Shown: in pieces, positions 27,417 to 37,019 of the stretch
Layout: each line of letters starts with the position of its first letter
Position numbering within the stretch: the stretch's first letter is position 1
NCBI RefSeq assembly: GCF_002155685.1
Contig: NZ_MUYK01000002.1
Location: forward strand, 248,001 to 312,000
DNA from: Erythrobacter colymbi
GTDB taxonomy: Bacteria; Pseudomonadota; Alphaproteobacteria; Sphingomonadales; Sphingomonadaceae
Length of the DNA: 64,000 nucleotides
Direction of reading: 5' to 3'
Program-made: the position numbers and the translations under genes
The notes under the pieces: generated by a model
What the model was told of the DNA's origin: nothing
The model's input: only the letters and a program-made list of their open reading frames with translations
Databases searched by the model: none

Positions 27417-27505
27417 CCGTTCGTGCTGAGCTTGTCGAAGCACCGTTCTTCTTCAAGCTGCAGATAGGGGGAAGGACAGCCCTTCGACAAGCTCAGGGCG
27501 AACGG
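27417..27505. repeat. Palindromic dispersed repeat between trpD and trpC
   Basis: A 24-base arm at 27417-27440 (CCGTTCGTGCTGAGCTTGTC and GAAG) is repeated in inverted form at 27482-27505 with two mismatches; the arms are separated by 41 bases. The core TTCGACAAGCTCAG is a very common intergenic palindrome in Sphingomonadales and other proteobacteria. It lies immediately upstream of the trpC start and would form a stem-loop in the trp message. It is a different type from the repeat at 503-589. Confidence 0.8.
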
Positions 27506-27512
27506 GGATAAG

Positions 27513-28505
27513 TTACTTCGCCAGCGCAATCCACTTTTCGAGCAGCGCCAGCGCCGCGCCGGAATCCAGCGCCTCGGCGGCCATCGCAGCCCGCTCGCGC
27601 CAGTCGTTGCCGCGCCCGGCCACGGTCAGCGCGCCTGCCGCATTGAACAGCACCGCGTCGCGGTAGGGGCCGGGGGTGCCCATCAGCAGCGCTTTCAGGG
27701 CGGCGGCATTGTGCCGCGCATCGTCGCCCCGGATCGCCTCGATCGGCGCGTGGGGGAGGCCCGCCGCGCTCGCATCGACCCGTTCCATCGTGAAGGCTTG
27801 GCCGGTCACCACCGCAACCTCGTTGCCCCCCGCGAGGCTCAGCTCGTCCAGCCCCTCGTCGCCCGAGACGATCAGCGACTTGCCCGTGCCGAGCCGCGCC
27901 ATCGCGCCGGCATAGATCGGGACATAGGCGGGCCGCGCGATGCCGATCAGCTGGCTCGTCACCTTGGCGGGGTTCGACAGCGGGCCCATGAGGTTGAAGA
28001 TCGTTCGGATGCCGAGCCGCGTGCGGATGGGCTGGATGCGCGCCATCGCCGGGTGGTGGTTCTTCGCGAAGAGGAAGCAGATGCCGATCTCGGCGAGGGT
28101 CTTCTCCGCCGTGCGCCCTGCTGCGTCCATGTCGAGGCCGAGGGCCTCCAGCGTGTCCGCCGCACCCGCCTTGGAACTCGCCGCGCGGTTGCCGTGCTTG
28201 GCCACCGGCACGCCCACGGCGGCGACCACGAGGCTGACCGCGGTCGAGACGTTGAGCGTGTGGTGCCCGTCCCCCCCCGTGCCGCAGACGTCGATCGCGC
28301 CTTCGGGCGAGGCGATGGGGATCAGCCGCGCGCGCAGGGCCCGCGCCGCCCCCGCGATCTCGTCTGCCGTTTCCCCCCGGGCTGACAGCGCGACGAGGAA
28401 GTCGGCGATCTCGTCCTCCGTAGGCGCTCCGTCGAGCAGGATGCCGAATGCGCGCTCGGCCTCGGCCTCGCTCAGGGGGGCGGTGATGTCGGGGAGCGGG
28501 CTCAT
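27513..28505 (-). CDS. trpD: Anthranilate phosphoribosyltransferase
   Basis: This 330-residue enzyme transfers phosphoribose from PRPP to anthranilate. The PRPP-binding glycine loop [15 protein letters not shown], the [11 protein letters not shown] motif, and [16 protein letters not shown] are all present. I placed the start at the ATG at 28505 ([20 protein letters not shown]), which overlaps the trpG stop by four bases; the upstream extension is Arg/Ala-rich shadow. A palindromic repeat and about 100 bases separate it from trpC downstream. Confidence 0.96.
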   Translation of the reverse strand: MSPLPDITAPLSEAEAERAFGILLDGAPTEDEIADFLVALSARGETADEIAGAARALRARLIPIASPEGAIDVCGTGGDGHHTLNVSTAVSLVVAAVGVPVAKHGNRAASSKAGAADTLEALGLDMDAAGRTAEKTLAEIGICFLFAKNHHPAMARIQPIRTRLGIRTIFNLMGPLSNPAKVTSQLIGIARPAYVPIYAGAMARLGTGKSLIVSGDEGLDELSLAGGNEVAVVTGQAFTMERVDASAAGLPHAPIEAIRGDDARHNAAALKALLMGTPGPYRDAVLFNAAGALTVAGRGNDWRERAAMAAEALDSGAALALLEKWIALAK

Positions 28506-29113
28506 GCGGTCGCCCGCGCGGGCAGCACCGGGTCGAGCCCGCACAGCTTCACGAAATTGGCGAGGAGGGCATGGCCATGCTCGGTGGCGATGCTCTCCGG
28601 GTGGAACTGCACCGAATGGATCGGCAGCTCCGCGTGGCGGAAGCCCATCACGCTCGGGTGATCAGCGCCGGGCGTTTCGGCATGGGCATTGGCGATGAGC
28701 TCGTCCGGCACGTTCACCACCTCAAGGCTGTGATAGCGCGTGGCGATGAAGGGTGAGGGCAGGCCGGCGAAGACCCCCGTCCCGTCATGGCTGACCGGCG
28801 AGGTCTTGCCATGCATCAGCCCGCCGCGCTGCACCGTGCCGCCGAAATGCTGCCCGATCGCCTGGTGGCCGAGGCACACGCCCATCAGCGGCTTGCCCGC
28901 ATCGGCACAGGCGGCGACCAGATCGAGACTGATCCCCGCCTCGTTGGGGGTGCAGGGGCCGGGCGAGATCAGGAACCCGGCCGCATTGGTGCGCAGCGCT
29001 TCCGAGGCGGTCAGCGCATCGTTGCGCTCCACGCGCACCTCGGCCCCCAACTCCATCAGGTAATGGACGAGGTTGAAGGTGAAGCTGTCGTAATTGTCGA
29101 TGACGAGAATCAT
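28502..29113 (-). CDS. trpG: Anthranilate synthase component II (glutamine amidotransferase)
   Basis: This 203-residue class I glutamine amidotransferase supplies ammonia to TrpE. The N-terminus [19 protein letters not shown] is diagnostic; the nucleophile is Cys80 in [12 protein letters not shown], and the His/Glu pair is in [13 protein letters not shown]. It starts at the ATG at 29113, overlapping the stop of the upstream lipoprotein gene, and stops overlapping trpD. Homologues may also serve folate synthesis (PabA role), but the context favours tryptophan. Confidence 0.96.
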   Translation of the reverse strand: MILVIDNYDSFTFNLVHYLMELGAEVRVERNDALTASEALRTNAAGFLISPGPCTPNEAGISLDLVAACADAGKPLMGVCLGHQAIGQHFGGTVQRGGLMHGKTSPVSHDGTGVFAGLPSPFIATRYHSLEVVNVPDELIANAHAETPGADHPSVMGFRHAELPIHSVQFHPESIATEHGHALLANFVKLCGLDPVLPARATA

Positions 29114-29991
29114 GGTGCCTCTGCCTTCGGCGTGGCCGCCGCCGTGGGTTGTGCCGCTGCGGGCTTGGCTGCGCGTTTCGTCACCACGATGATCGGGCCG
29201 ACGCGGCCCTTGTCCATGCGTGCCTTGGCCGGGTCCCACAGCGAGGAGACCTGCCCGTCGAGATAGAGCGCGTTGCTCACCTTGAGCTGGTCGCGGAAAT
29301 AGCGGGCGAGCTGGCCGAAGCTGACGGGCGCGTCGGAAATCACGAAATGCGCCTTGCCGCTGCCATCGACACCGACGGCATTGCGGATCGCCTTGGAGGG
29401 GCCATCGTCCTGGATCTCGGGGTGGAGCTTGCCGTCGACCAGCAGCATCGGCCCGGACTGTGTGCCGAAGCCGGGGCGGTCGCCGACGGTGTTGAAGAAG
29501 GTGTTGCTCCCCAGCACCCGCCAGCCGCCGCTGGCATTGCCGAAGAACACGCCATTGGGCTTCATGTAGAAATTGCCGTCCCCATCCGCGCGGTTCAGCT
29601 CCTTCAGGCGCTCGCCGTTCTGGACGTAGTAGCCGATGGGCTTGAGGTCATCGCCATACATCCCGCCGTTGATGGCGAAGGCAATCGTGGCCGGATCGAC
29701 GCTGGCGGCGAAAGCGGCGAGCGAGCCGAAGGGCTGCTTGTCCTTGCCGAGGTTCGCCATCCCGATGCTGTGCTGCGCGGGATCGGCGACGCAATGGGTC
29801 AGCGCGACACCTTCGAAAGTCACGCTCTCGCAGGCCGAAGGCCCGGACGCTTCGCTCGGCGCAGGCGAGGGGGTGGCGGTCTCTTCCACCTCGGAGCCAT
29901 CGAGCTTGACCTTGACCAGCGCCTCGCCTCCTTGCGGCGGGGAGCACGCGACAAGGCAGAGGATGAGGGCGAGAACGGCAACGCGCTTCAT
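29110..29991 (-). CDS. Lipoprotein with phosphodiester glycosidase (NAGPA/DUF2233-like) domain
   Basis: This 293-residue exported lipoprotein has the signal [19 protein letters not shown] with a lipobox ending at Cys17, and then a Pro/Ser/Thr linker. A beta-rich domain follows with [64 protein letters not shown] and [12 protein letters not shown]. These blocks fit the phosphodiester glycosidase family related to the domain of the human mannose-6-phosphate uncovering enzyme. Substrate is unknown; cell-envelope glycan or glycolipid is plausible. The C-terminus is an Ala/Pro/Lys-rich tail. It sits between trpE and trpG with ATGA overlaps at both ends, an odd place for an envelope protein. Confidence 0.82.
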   Translation of the reverse strand: MKRVAVLALILCLVACSPPQGGEALVKVKLDGSEVEETATPSPAPSEASGPSACESVTFEGVALTHCVADPAQHSIGMANLGKDKQPFGSLAAFAASVDPATIAFAINGGMYGDDLKPIGYYVQNGERLKELNRADGDGNFYMKPNGVFFGNASGGWRVLGSNTFFNTVGDRPGFGTQSGPMLLVDGKLHPEIQDDGPSKAIRNAVGVDGSGKAHFVISDAPVSFGQLARYFRDQLKVSNALYLDGQVSSLWDPAKARMDKGRVGPIIVVTKRAAKPAAAQPTAAATPKAEAP

Positions 29992-31508
29992 TGCCCGTAC
30001 CCCGGTTCGCCCGCGACCCGCACCGCCTCGCGCGCGGCGGCGATCAGCGCGCCCGATTTGGCGCGGCATTCGGCGAGTTCGTAATCGGGGTCGCTGTCGG
30101 CGACGATCCCCGCGCCCGCCTGCACGTGCATCACCCCGTCCTTCACCACCGCGGTGCGCAGCACGATGCAGCTGTCGAGCGAGCCATCCGGCGCGAAATA
30201 GCCCACGCCGCCCGCATAGGCGCCGCGGGTTTCGGGTTCGAGCTCGGCGATGATCTCGCAGGCGCGGATCTTGGGCGCGCCCGAAACGGTGCCGGCGGGG
30301 AAGCCTGCGATCATCGCATCGAGCGCGTCCTTCGCCGGATCGAGCCGCCCGACGACATTGCTGACGATGTGCATCACGTGGCTGTAGCGCTCTACGGTGA
30401 AGCTGTCGGTCACCTCGACCGTCCCTGCCGCCGCCACGCGGCCGACATCGTTGCGCCCGAGATCGAGCAGCATGAGGTGCTCGGCCCGCTCCTTGGGATC
30501 GGCGAGCAGCGATGTTTCGTTGGCGTCATCCTCATCGCGCGTTTTTCCGCGCGGACGCGTGCCGGCGATGGGGCGGATCGTCACCTCTCCCTCGCGCACC
30601 CGCACCAGAATCTCGGGGCTGGAGCCGACCAGCGCGAAGCCGGGCAGATCAAGGAAATAGAGGAAGGGCGAGGGGTTCACCCTGCGCAATGCGCGGTAGA
30701 GCGCCAGCGGGGGCAGGGCGAAGGGGCAGGTAAAGCGCTGGGCGAGCACGACCTGGAAGATGTCGCCCGCGACGATGTATTCCTTCGCCGCCAGCGCCAT
30801 CGCCTTGTAGTCCTCGGGCGCGATCACCGGAGTAAGGTCGGGGAGGCTGGCGGGGACATCCTCGCCAAGGCCCGAAGGCATGGGCTGGCCGAGCTGGCTC
30901 AGCGTCGCATCGATCCGCTCGCCCGCGCGCTCGACCGCGGCCTCAGGGTCGTCCGCCTCCCAGATCGGCGCGACCGCGAAGAGCGCGTCGGTCAGCCGGT
31001 CGAAAACGAGGATCACCGTCGGGCGCACGAACAGCATGTCGGGCAGGTCGAGCGGGCTCTGCGCCGCGCGCGGGAGGGTCTCGACGAGACCGATGGTCTC
31101 ATAGCCGAAATAGCCGACAAGGCAGGCGAGCGTCGGGGGCAGGCCCTCGGGCATCGGATCGATGCGGCAGGTGCCTGCCAGCGCGCGCAATTCGGCCAGC
31201 GCATTGCCCGCGAGCTGCGCGAAGGCCTCGCGGTCCATCCGCCATTCGCGGTTGATCGCGGCGGCTTCGCCCTTGGCGCGGAACACGAGATCGGGATCGA
31301 GGCCGAGCAGGCTGTAGCGCCCGCGCACCTCGCCGCCCTCGACCGATTCGAGCAGGAAGTCGCCGCGACCGGGCACGATCAGCCGCCGCGCCGCGCCCAC
31401 AGGCGTGTCGCTGTCGGCGATGATGCGGCGCCACACCAGCGCCGGCTTGCCCTCGGCGAGGCTGGCGGCGGCGGCGGCGGCGTTCTCTGGCAATCCGGCT
31501 GCGGTCAC
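29988..31508 (-). CDS. trpE: Anthranilate synthase component I
   Basis: This 506-residue chorismate-utilising enzyme makes anthranilate with TrpG. The C-terminal catalytic domain shows PIAGTRPRGKTRDEDDANE, LLDLGRNDVGRVA, SHVMHIVSNV, AGFPAGTVSGAPKIRA and AGAGIVADSDPDYE. The frame continues upstream as Arg/Ser-rich shadow; I chose the GTG at 31508 (V/M-TAAGLPENAAAAAAS), 14 bases after the ppiD stop and preceded by GAAGAG. Its stop overlaps the lipoprotein start. No leader peptide or attenuator is visible because ppiD lies directly upstream. Confidence 0.95.
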   Translation of the reverse strand: MTAAGLPENAAAAAASLAEGKPALVWRRIIADSDTPVGAARRLIVPGRGDFLLESVEGGEVRGRYSLLGLDPDLVFRAKGEAAAINREWRMDREAFAQLAGNALAELRALAGTCRIDPMPEGLPPTLACLVGYFGYETIGLVETLPRAAQSPLDLPDMLFVRPTVILVFDRLTDALFAVAPIWEADDPEAAVERAGERIDATLSQLGQPMPSGLGEDVPASLPDLTPVIAPEDYKAMALAAKEYIVAGDIFQVVLAQRFTCPFALPPLALYRALRRVNPSPFLYFLDLPGFALVGSSPEILVRVREGEVTIRPIAGTRPRGKTRDEDDANETSLLADPKERAEHLMLLDLGRNDVGRVAAAGTVEVTDSFTVERYSHVMHIVSNVVGRLDPAKDALDAMIAGFPAGTVSGAPKIRACEIIAELEPETRGAYAGGVGYFAPDGSLDSCIVLRTAVVKDGVMHVQAGAGIVADSDPDYELAECRAKSGALIAAAREAVRVAGEPGYGQ

Positions 31509-31521
31509 GTGCTCTTCGCGC

Positions 31522-33456
31522 TTACTGCTCGCCGGAGAGCTGCTTGCGGACAGCGGCGATCCCGGCCGAGTTGGTGGTGACCTCAAGCTCCTTGCGCATC
31601 GCGAGCGTCGCCTGCGCGCGGTATTCCTGCGCCAGCGCCTGTGCAAGCTGCTGGCGGGTCTGCGCCACCAGCTGCGGCTCCTTGTCGAGCGGGAGGGTGC
31701 TGATGTCGTCGAGGTCGACCACATACCAGCCGAGATTGCGCGGGCCTTCAAGGGTCTTGGTGGTGCCCTCGGCCATGCTGAACATCAGCACCAGCGGCGG
31801 GGGCACGCGGCCCTGCGACTGCGCGAGCAGCTGGCGGCGTTCGAGATCGATCGGCTCGAGCTCGAAACCGGTCTTGTTCTCGGCCGCGACCGCCGCGTCG
31901 AGCGCCATGCCGCCGCGCACCTTGGCAAGGATTCGTTCGGCCGCCTGCTTGGCGAGGATCGCGCCCTGCGCGCGCTTCCAGCCGGCGATGGCGGCTTCGC
32001 GCACCTCGGCCAGCGGCGGGGCTGCGGCTTCATCGACCCGTGCGACCTCGAAGATCACGAACTGCTTGCCCTGTTCGACCACTGCGAGCTGCGGCGCGCT
32101 TTCCTCCATCTGGAACGCGGTCTGGAGCACGGGGGCAAGCTGCGGCACGATCTTGACCTGGGGCTGGCCGAAAGCCTGCCCGTTGGCGAGCAGCGCAGGG
32201 GTGGTCTCGATCTTCAGACCATAGGCCTTGGCGACATCGGCGAGCGCGGTGCCGCCGTCGATCTCGTTTTCGATCTCGGCGATACGGTCATCGATGGCGG
32301 CGGCGCGCTTTTCGCCCGCGAGCGCCTCGGCGATCTCAGGGGTCGCCTGTTCGAGGCTGCGTGCGGCGATGCGCTCGATGCTGTCGACCTTGGCGACATA
32401 CCAGCCGAGCGTGCCCTGCACGGGTTCGACCACCGCGCCTTGCCCTGCGGCAAAGGCGTTCTGCGCGAAGGCGGCACCGTTGGAGGCGGCGACCGCGGCA
32501 CGGTCCTTGGGCTCGCTCTTCGAGGTGGTGAAGCCCGCCTCGCGCGCGACGCTTTCGAGGCTCGCCCCGCCGCGGATGCGGGCGGCAAGCGCCTTGGCGG
32601 CGTCCTGCGTGGGGACCACGAAGCTGGTGAAGCCGCGCTTCTCGCTGGCGGCATATTTGGCGGCATCGCGCTTGTAGCGTTCGGCGATCTCGGCAGCCGT
32701 GGGCGTCGCATTGACCTTGAGGCTGTCGGCAGCCAGCACCGCAAAGCGCAGCGTGCGCCGCTCGGGGCGGATGAACTGGTTGCGATTGCCCGCATACCAC
32801 TTGGTGAGCTGCTCCTCCGAGGGGTTGCCTGCGGGGGCATAGGCGGCGCTCGGGATCAGGGCGATGGTGCCCTTGCGCTTCTCGAGCACGAGCGCGGCAT
32901 ACTGGCGCGCCATCTTCTCGGGCATGCGCGGCGCGGCGACGGCGGTGCGCAGCAGCTGCTGTTCGAGCAGATCGCCCTCGATCCCGGCGCGGAAGGTCTG
33001 GTCGGTCATGCCGCGCTGGCCGATGGCGGCGAGATAGGTCTTCTCGTCGAAGGCGCCGGTGAGGCCCTGGAATGCGGGGATCTTGAGGATCTCGCTGTTC
33101 ACCAGATTGTCGCCCGCCCGCAGGCCGTACTTGCGGCCATAGGCGCTCACCACATAGCGGTCGATCAGCTGCTTCGTCACTTCGTCGAGCGCACCCTGCG
33201 CGACGAATTCGGGCATGGTCAGCGTCGGGTTCTGCTGGCGCACCTGATCGAGCGCGAGCTTGGCCGAGGTCGGCAGTTCGGTCAGCGGGATCTTCTCTCC
33301 ATCGACCACCGCGAGATTGTCGGTACCCGAAATGCCGGTGAAGCGCGTGTTCGAAAGTTCGCCCGCGGCAAAGGCCACGGCGATCAGCGCAAGGAAGGCA
33401 AGAACCAGCGGCAGGCCGATCTTCGAGTTGAAAAAGCGGCGGAAAAACGAAATCAT
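31522..33456 (-). CDS. ppiD: PpiD/SurA-type peptidylprolyl isomerase, membrane-anchored
   Basis: This 644-residue periplasmic folding factor is held by one N-terminal membrane helix (MISFFRRFFNSKIGLPLVLA, helix to about residue 31). A SurA-like N-terminal chaperone region follows (DEVTKQLIDRYVVSAYGRKY) and then two parvulin-like segments (around residues 270-370 and 375-480). The motif LGWYVAKVDSIE resembles the end of a parvulin domain. The segment order and the RRFFNSKIG start are typical of alphaproteobacterial PpiD. It is the first gene of the minus-strand run that leads into trpE. A possible promoter lies at about 33556-33582 (TATAAA and TTGCCG with a short 15-base spacer), weak evidence only. 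Confidence 0.9.
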   Translation of the reverse strand: MISFFRRFFNSKIGLPLVLAFLALIAVAFAAGELSNTRFTGISGTDNLAVVDGEKIPLTELPTSAKLALDQVRQQNPTLTMPEFVAQGALDEVTKQLIDRYVVSAYGRKYGLRAGDNLVNSEILKIPAFQGLTGAFDEKTYLAAIGQRGMTDQTFRAGIEGDLLEQQLLRTAVAAPRMPEKMARQYAALVLEKRKGTIALIPSAAYAPAGNPSEEQLTKWYAGNRNQFIRPERRTLRFAVLAADSLKVNATPTAAEIAERYKRDAAKYAASEKRGFTSFVVPTQDAAKALAARIRGGASLESVAREAGFTTSKSEPKDRAAVAASNGAAFAQNAFAAGQGAVVEPVQGTLGWYVAKVDSIERIAARSLEQATPEIAEALAGEKRAAAIDDRIAEIENEIDGGTALADVAKAYGLKIETTPALLANGQAFGQPQVKIVPQLAPVLQTAFQMEESAPQLAVVEQGKQFVIFEVARVDEAAAPPLAEVREAAIAGWKRAQGAILAKQAAERILAKVRGGMALDAAVAAENKTGFELEPIDLERRQLLAQSQGRVPPPLVLMFSMAEGTTKTLEGPRNLGWYVVDLDDISTLPLDKEPQLVAQTRQQLAQALAQEYRAQATLAMRKELEVTTNSAGIAAVRKQLSGEQ

Positions 33457-33714
33457 GGCGTAACGGATCCCATCCGGGTCTGGCCGGCCCTGTCACGCGG
33501 ACAGGGACGGCATGTCTCGGGCATTGACCGCGAGGGTCTCGCAGTGCGGCCCGCCTTTATAGGCCCTGCGACCGCGCGGCAACAGGTACGCTCGCGTTTT
33601 GACTAGCGGGACTTCCTCGGCTAGCGGACGCGGCCCCGGCGCTCTACAGCAAAACACAGAATCACGGCGCTCCGGGTCTATCCCTCTCTATTCGCAGGAT
33701 TTGCAGGAAACATC

Positions 33715-34488
33715 ATGACCCGCCGACCCTACATCGTCGGAAACTGGAAGATGCACGGCACCCGCGCGATGCTCTCCGAAGCGCGCGCGATCGACCGTGC
33801 GGCGCAGCGTCACATGAAGGTCGAAGTGGCGATCGCGCCGCCTTACACCCTGATCCACGCGATCCACCGCGAGGCCGAGCAGATCGCGGTCGGCGCGCAG
33901 GATTGCCATCAGGCTGATGGCGGCGCGCACACCGGCGACGTCTCGGCCGCAATGATCGCCGATGCGGGCGCCAAGTTCGTGATCCTCGGCCATTCCGAGC
34001 GCCGCCAGATGCATGGCGAAAGCGACGCGCTGGTGCGCGCCAAGGCCGAAAGTGCGCTCGCGGCGGGCCTGCGCATCATCATGTGCTGCGGCGAAAGTGC
34101 CGAAACCCGCGAATCGGGCAAGGCAGTCGCCTTCGTGAAGCGCCAGCTCAAGGCCTCGCTCCCCCCCGCTGACGCCATGCCCGCCGACGTGGCCGAGCGC
34201 CTGACGATCGCCTATGAACCAATCTGGGCGATCGGTACCGGCACGGCCGCCACCACCGATGACATCGCCGAGATGCACGGCGTGATCCGCGCGCTGCTGG
34301 TCGACCTGTTCGGCCCCGAGCAGGGCGCCGAGGTGCGCATCCTCTACGGCGGCTCGGTCAAGCCCGATAACGCCGCGGCGATCTTCGCCGTGCCCGATGT
34401 GGGCGGGGCGCTGGTGGGCGGGGCGAGCCTCACTGCCGACAGCTTCATGGGCATCGCCCTTGCCGCGAGCGAACCCTTCGAGAACTGA
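33715..34488 (+). CDS. tpiA: Triosephosphate isomerase
   Basis: This 257-residue TIM-barrel enzyme interconverts dihydroxyacetone phosphate and glyceraldehyde-3-phosphate. Lys12 is in VGNWKMHG, the electrophile His93 in ILGHSERRQMH, the catalytic base Glu168 in AYEPIWAIGTG, and the phosphate-binding loop in LYGGSVKPDN. The ATG at 33715 follows GCAGGAAACATC, a good ribosome-binding site. The 258-base region between it and the divergent ppiD has no gene; it must hold both promoters (a TTGACT at 33599-33604 is a possible -35). Confidence 0.97.
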   Translation: MTRRPYIVGNWKMHGTRAMLSEARAIDRAAQRHMKVEVAIAPPYTLIHAIHREAEQIAVGAQDCHQADGGAHTGDVSAAMIADAGAKFVILGHSERRQMHGESDALVRAKAESALAAGLRIIMCCGESAETRESGKAVAFVKRQLKASLPPADAMPADVAERLTIAYEPIWAIGTGTAATTDDIAEMHGVIRALLVDLFGPEQGAEVRILYGGSVKPDNAAAIFAVPDVGGALVGGASLTADSFMGIALAASEPFEN

Positions 34489-34589
34489 CGCCCGGCGCGC
34501 GGACTTGTCCAAACAGGCGCGCGCGCCTACATGGCGCCGATAAATTGCAACCGGGCGAGTGTCTCGCCCCCGGCCACGAGTTACCTCTT

Positions 34590-34949
34590 ATGTCCCTGTT
34601 CGTGTTCCTCACCGTGATTCAGGCCCTGGTGGCCGCCGCGCTGGTCGGCGTGGTGCTGATGCAGCGCTCCGAAGGTGGCGGGCTCGGCATCGGCTCGAGC
34701 CCGGGCGGGGCTTTCGGTGCGCGCGGGGCAGCGGACTTCCTGACCCGGACGACCAAGTGGCTCGCGGTGGCCTTTGTGAGCCTTTCGATCGTGCTGGCCG
34801 CGCTCGCCGCGCGTGAAAGCTCGGTCGGCAATGTGACGACGACGCTGGATCGCAGCGCGCCGGCACCCGCCAAGCCCGACCTGCTGGCCGATCCGGTGCC
34901 CGCGCCCGCGCAGCCCGCCCCGGCCGCTCCGGCTTCGCCCGCCCAGTAA
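34590..34949 (+). CDS. secG: Preprotein translocase subunit SecG
   Basis: This 119-residue SecYEG accessory subunit has two membrane helices (about residues 2-23 and 50-70). The diagnostic loop is GVVLMQRSEGGGLGIGSSPG, followed by GAFGARGAADFLTRTTKW. The C-terminal tail is Pro/Ala-rich and variable. I chose the ATG at 34590 (MSLFVFLTVIQALV); the frame runs 15 codons further upstream without any hydrophobic character. A terminator follows the stop. Confidence 0.94.
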   Translation: MSLFVFLTVIQALVAAALVGVVLMQRSEGGGLGIGSSPGGAFGARGAADFLTRTTKWLAVAFVSLSIVLAALAARESSVGNVTTTLDRSAPAPAKPDLLADPVPAPAQPAPAAPASPAQ

Positions 34950-34960
34950 CAGGGCACCTC

Positions 34961-34983
34961 AAAGGGGCCGCCGCGCCCCTTTT
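34961..34983 (+). terminator. Rho-independent terminator after secG
   Basis: AAAGGGGC (34961-34968) pairs perfectly with GCCCCTTT (34975-34982) around a 6-base loop and runs into a short T-tract. It lies 12 bases past the secG stop and separates the tpiA-secG unit from pyrG. The stem is symmetrical, but no convergent gene is present. Confidence 0.8.
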
Positions 34984-35077
34984 CCCGCTTCGCAACGCCG
35001 TCACTGTGGATGGCTACCCCAAGGGCCAAGCAATTCGCTTGCCCCGAATCCTCTCGTTTGCTTAAGGCCCGAATCCC

Positions 35078-36715
35078 ATGGCGCGGTTCATTTTCATCAC
35101 CGGCGGCGTGGTCTCCTCGCTCGGCAAAGGTCTCATGGCAGCCTCCTTGGCGGCCCTCCTTCAGGCGCGCGGCTACAAGGTCCGCATCCGCAAGTTCGAC
35201 CCCTATCTGAACGTCGATCCGGGCACGATGAGCCCGTACCAGCACGGCGAGGTCTATGTGACCGACGACGGGGCCGAGACCGATCTCGACCTCGGGCACT
35301 ACGAACGCTTCACCGGCGTCTCGGCGCGCCAGAGCGACAACATCACCTCGGGCCGCGTCTACCGCGACATCATCGCAAAGGAACGCCGCGGCGACTATCT
35401 CGGCGCGACCGTGCAGGTGATCCCGCACGTGACCGACGCGATCAAGGCCTTCGCGCTCGCCGACCAGGGCGACCATGATTTCATCCTGTGCGAGATCGGC
35501 GGCACTGTCGGCGACATCGAATCGCTGCCCTTCATGGAAGCGATCCGCCAGCTCAGGAACGAGCTCAAGCCGTTCCAGACCGTTTCGGTCCACGTCACGC
35601 TGGTGCCCTACATCAAGGCCGCGGGCGAGCTGAAGACCAAGCCCACGCAGCATTCGGTGCGCGAACTCGCCGCGCTCGGGATCAAGCCCGACATCCTGCT
35701 GTGCCGCGCCGAGCATCCGATTCCCGAGAGCGACCGCCGCAAGATCGCGCAGTTCTGCAACGTGCGCGCCGAGGCGGTGATCCAGGCGCTCGATGCGCCC
35801 TCGATCTATTCGGTGCCGCAGCAGTATCACGCCGAGGGCCTCGACCGCGAAGTGCTGCGCGCTTTCGGCATTGCCGACGCGCCCGAGCCCGACCTGTCGG
35901 CGTGGAAGGACGTGACCGACCGCCACTTCAACCCCGAAGGCGAAGTCACCATCGCGGTGGTGGGCAAGTATGTGGGCCTGCCCGATGCCTACAAGAGTTT
36001 GAACGAGGCGCTGGTCCACGGCGGGCTCGCCAACCGCGTGAAGGTCAACATCCGCTGGATCGACGCCGAGATTTTCGAAGGCGACGATGACAGCCAGATC
36101 ATCGCCCAGCTCGAGCCGATGCACGGCATTCTCGTCCCCGGCGGCTTCGGCGAACGCGGGAGCGAGGGCAAGATCGCGAGCGTGCGTTTCGCGCGCACCC
36201 GCAACGTGCCGTTCTTCGGCATTTGTCTCGGCATGCAGATGGCCTGCATCGAAGGCGCGCGTGCCGCGGGCTTCGACCACGCCTCTTCGACCGAATTCGG
36301 CCCGACCGATACGCCGGTGGTCGGCATCATCACCGAGTGGATGACCAAGGAAGGCCTCCAGCAGCGCGAAGAGGGCGGGGACCTTGGCGGCACGATGCGG
36401 CTCGGCGCCTATCCGGCGAAATTGAGCCCCAACAGCCACACCTCGCGCATCTATGGCGGCGCCGAGACGATTTCGGAACGTCATCGCCACCGCTACGAAG
36501 TCAACAGCGCCTTCATCGAGCCGCTGGAAAAGCAGGGTCTGATCTTCTCCGGCATGAGCCCCGATGGGCTGTTGCCCGAGATCGTCGAGCGGCCCGACCA
36601 CCCGTGGTTCGTGGGCGTGCAGTTCCACCCGGAGCTGAAGTCGCGGCCCTTCGATCCGCATCCGCTGTTTGCGGGCTTCATCGCGGCGGCGCTGGAACAG
36701 TCGCGCCTCGTCTGA
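35078..36715 (+). CDS. pyrG: CTP synthase
   Basis: This 545-residue enzyme makes CTP from UTP, ATP and glutamine. The N-terminal synthetase domain begins [20 protein letters not shown] with its P-loop; the C-terminal class I glutamine amidotransferase has [14 protein letters not shown], the nucleophile in [14 protein letters not shown] and the His/Glu pair in [13 protein letters not shown]. Length is standard. It is followed by its own terminator, so the structured region further downstream is probably a separate transcript. Confidence 0.98.
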   Translation: MARFIFITGGVVSSLGKGLMAASLAALLQARGYKVRIRKFDPYLNVDPGTMSPYQHGEVYVTDDGAETDLDLGHYERFTGVSARQSDNITSGRVYRDIIAKERRGDYLGATVQVIPHVTDAIKAFALADQGDHDFILCEIGGTVGDIESLPFMEAIRQLRNELKPFQTVSVHVTLVPYIKAAGELKTKPTQHSVRELAALGIKPDILLCRAEHPIPESDRRKIAQFCNVRAEAVIQALDAPSIYSVPQQYHAEGLDREVLRAFGIADAPEPDLSAWKDVTDRHFNPEGEVTIAVVGKYVGLPDAYKSLNEALVHGGLANRVKVNIRWIDAEIFEGDDDSQIIAQLEPMHGILVPGGFGERGSEGKIASVRFARTRNVPFFGICLGMQMACIEGARAAGFDHASSTEFGPTDTPVVGIITEWMTKEGLQQREEGGDLGGTMRLGAYPAKLSPNSHTSRIYGGAETISERHRHRYEVNSAFIEPLEKQGLIFSGMSPDGLLPEIVERPDHPWFVGVQFHPELKSRPFDPHPLFAGFIAAALEQSRLV

Positions 36716-36725
36716 GACGGGCTGG

Positions 36726-36765
36726 CCGGACTGCGGGCGATTCGCCTGCGTCCGGCGGTGATTTT
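36726..36765 (+). terminator. Rho-independent terminator after pyrG
   Basis: CCGGAC (36726-36731) pairs with GTCCGG (36750-36755), and the inner GCGGGCG pairs with CGCCTGC (one G-U) around a 3-base loop. Apart from one unpaired T it is a near-continuous 13-bp hairpin. ATTTTA follows six bases later. It begins 10 bases past the pyrG stop. Confidence 0.7.
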
Positions 36766-37019
36766 ACGGGGGCAAGCCGGCGCGTTTGCTCTCGAACCCG
36801 GTCTTTTCCCGCAGCGCGTTTCTGCCGGGCGTGCCGGTTTGGGACGCTGTGTGCAGCGCTTGCTCGCGCCCGGTTTGAGCAGCCTGTTGCAATCCTTTGT
36901 TTCGCAACACGGACTTTGTCTGTCGTGTCCTTACAATTCTTGCAGATAGGCCTTGCGCATTATTGCCATTCCGCATTAGACGCGGGGCGGGATTTCACGG
37001 TTTTCTAGGAACTCCGGCA

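Noticed and set aside
31509-31751. N-terminal extension of trpE
   Set aside because: The 81 added residues are Ser/Arg-rich and lie antiparallel-frame inside ppiD; the GTG at 31508 follows the ppiD stop and gives the normal length.
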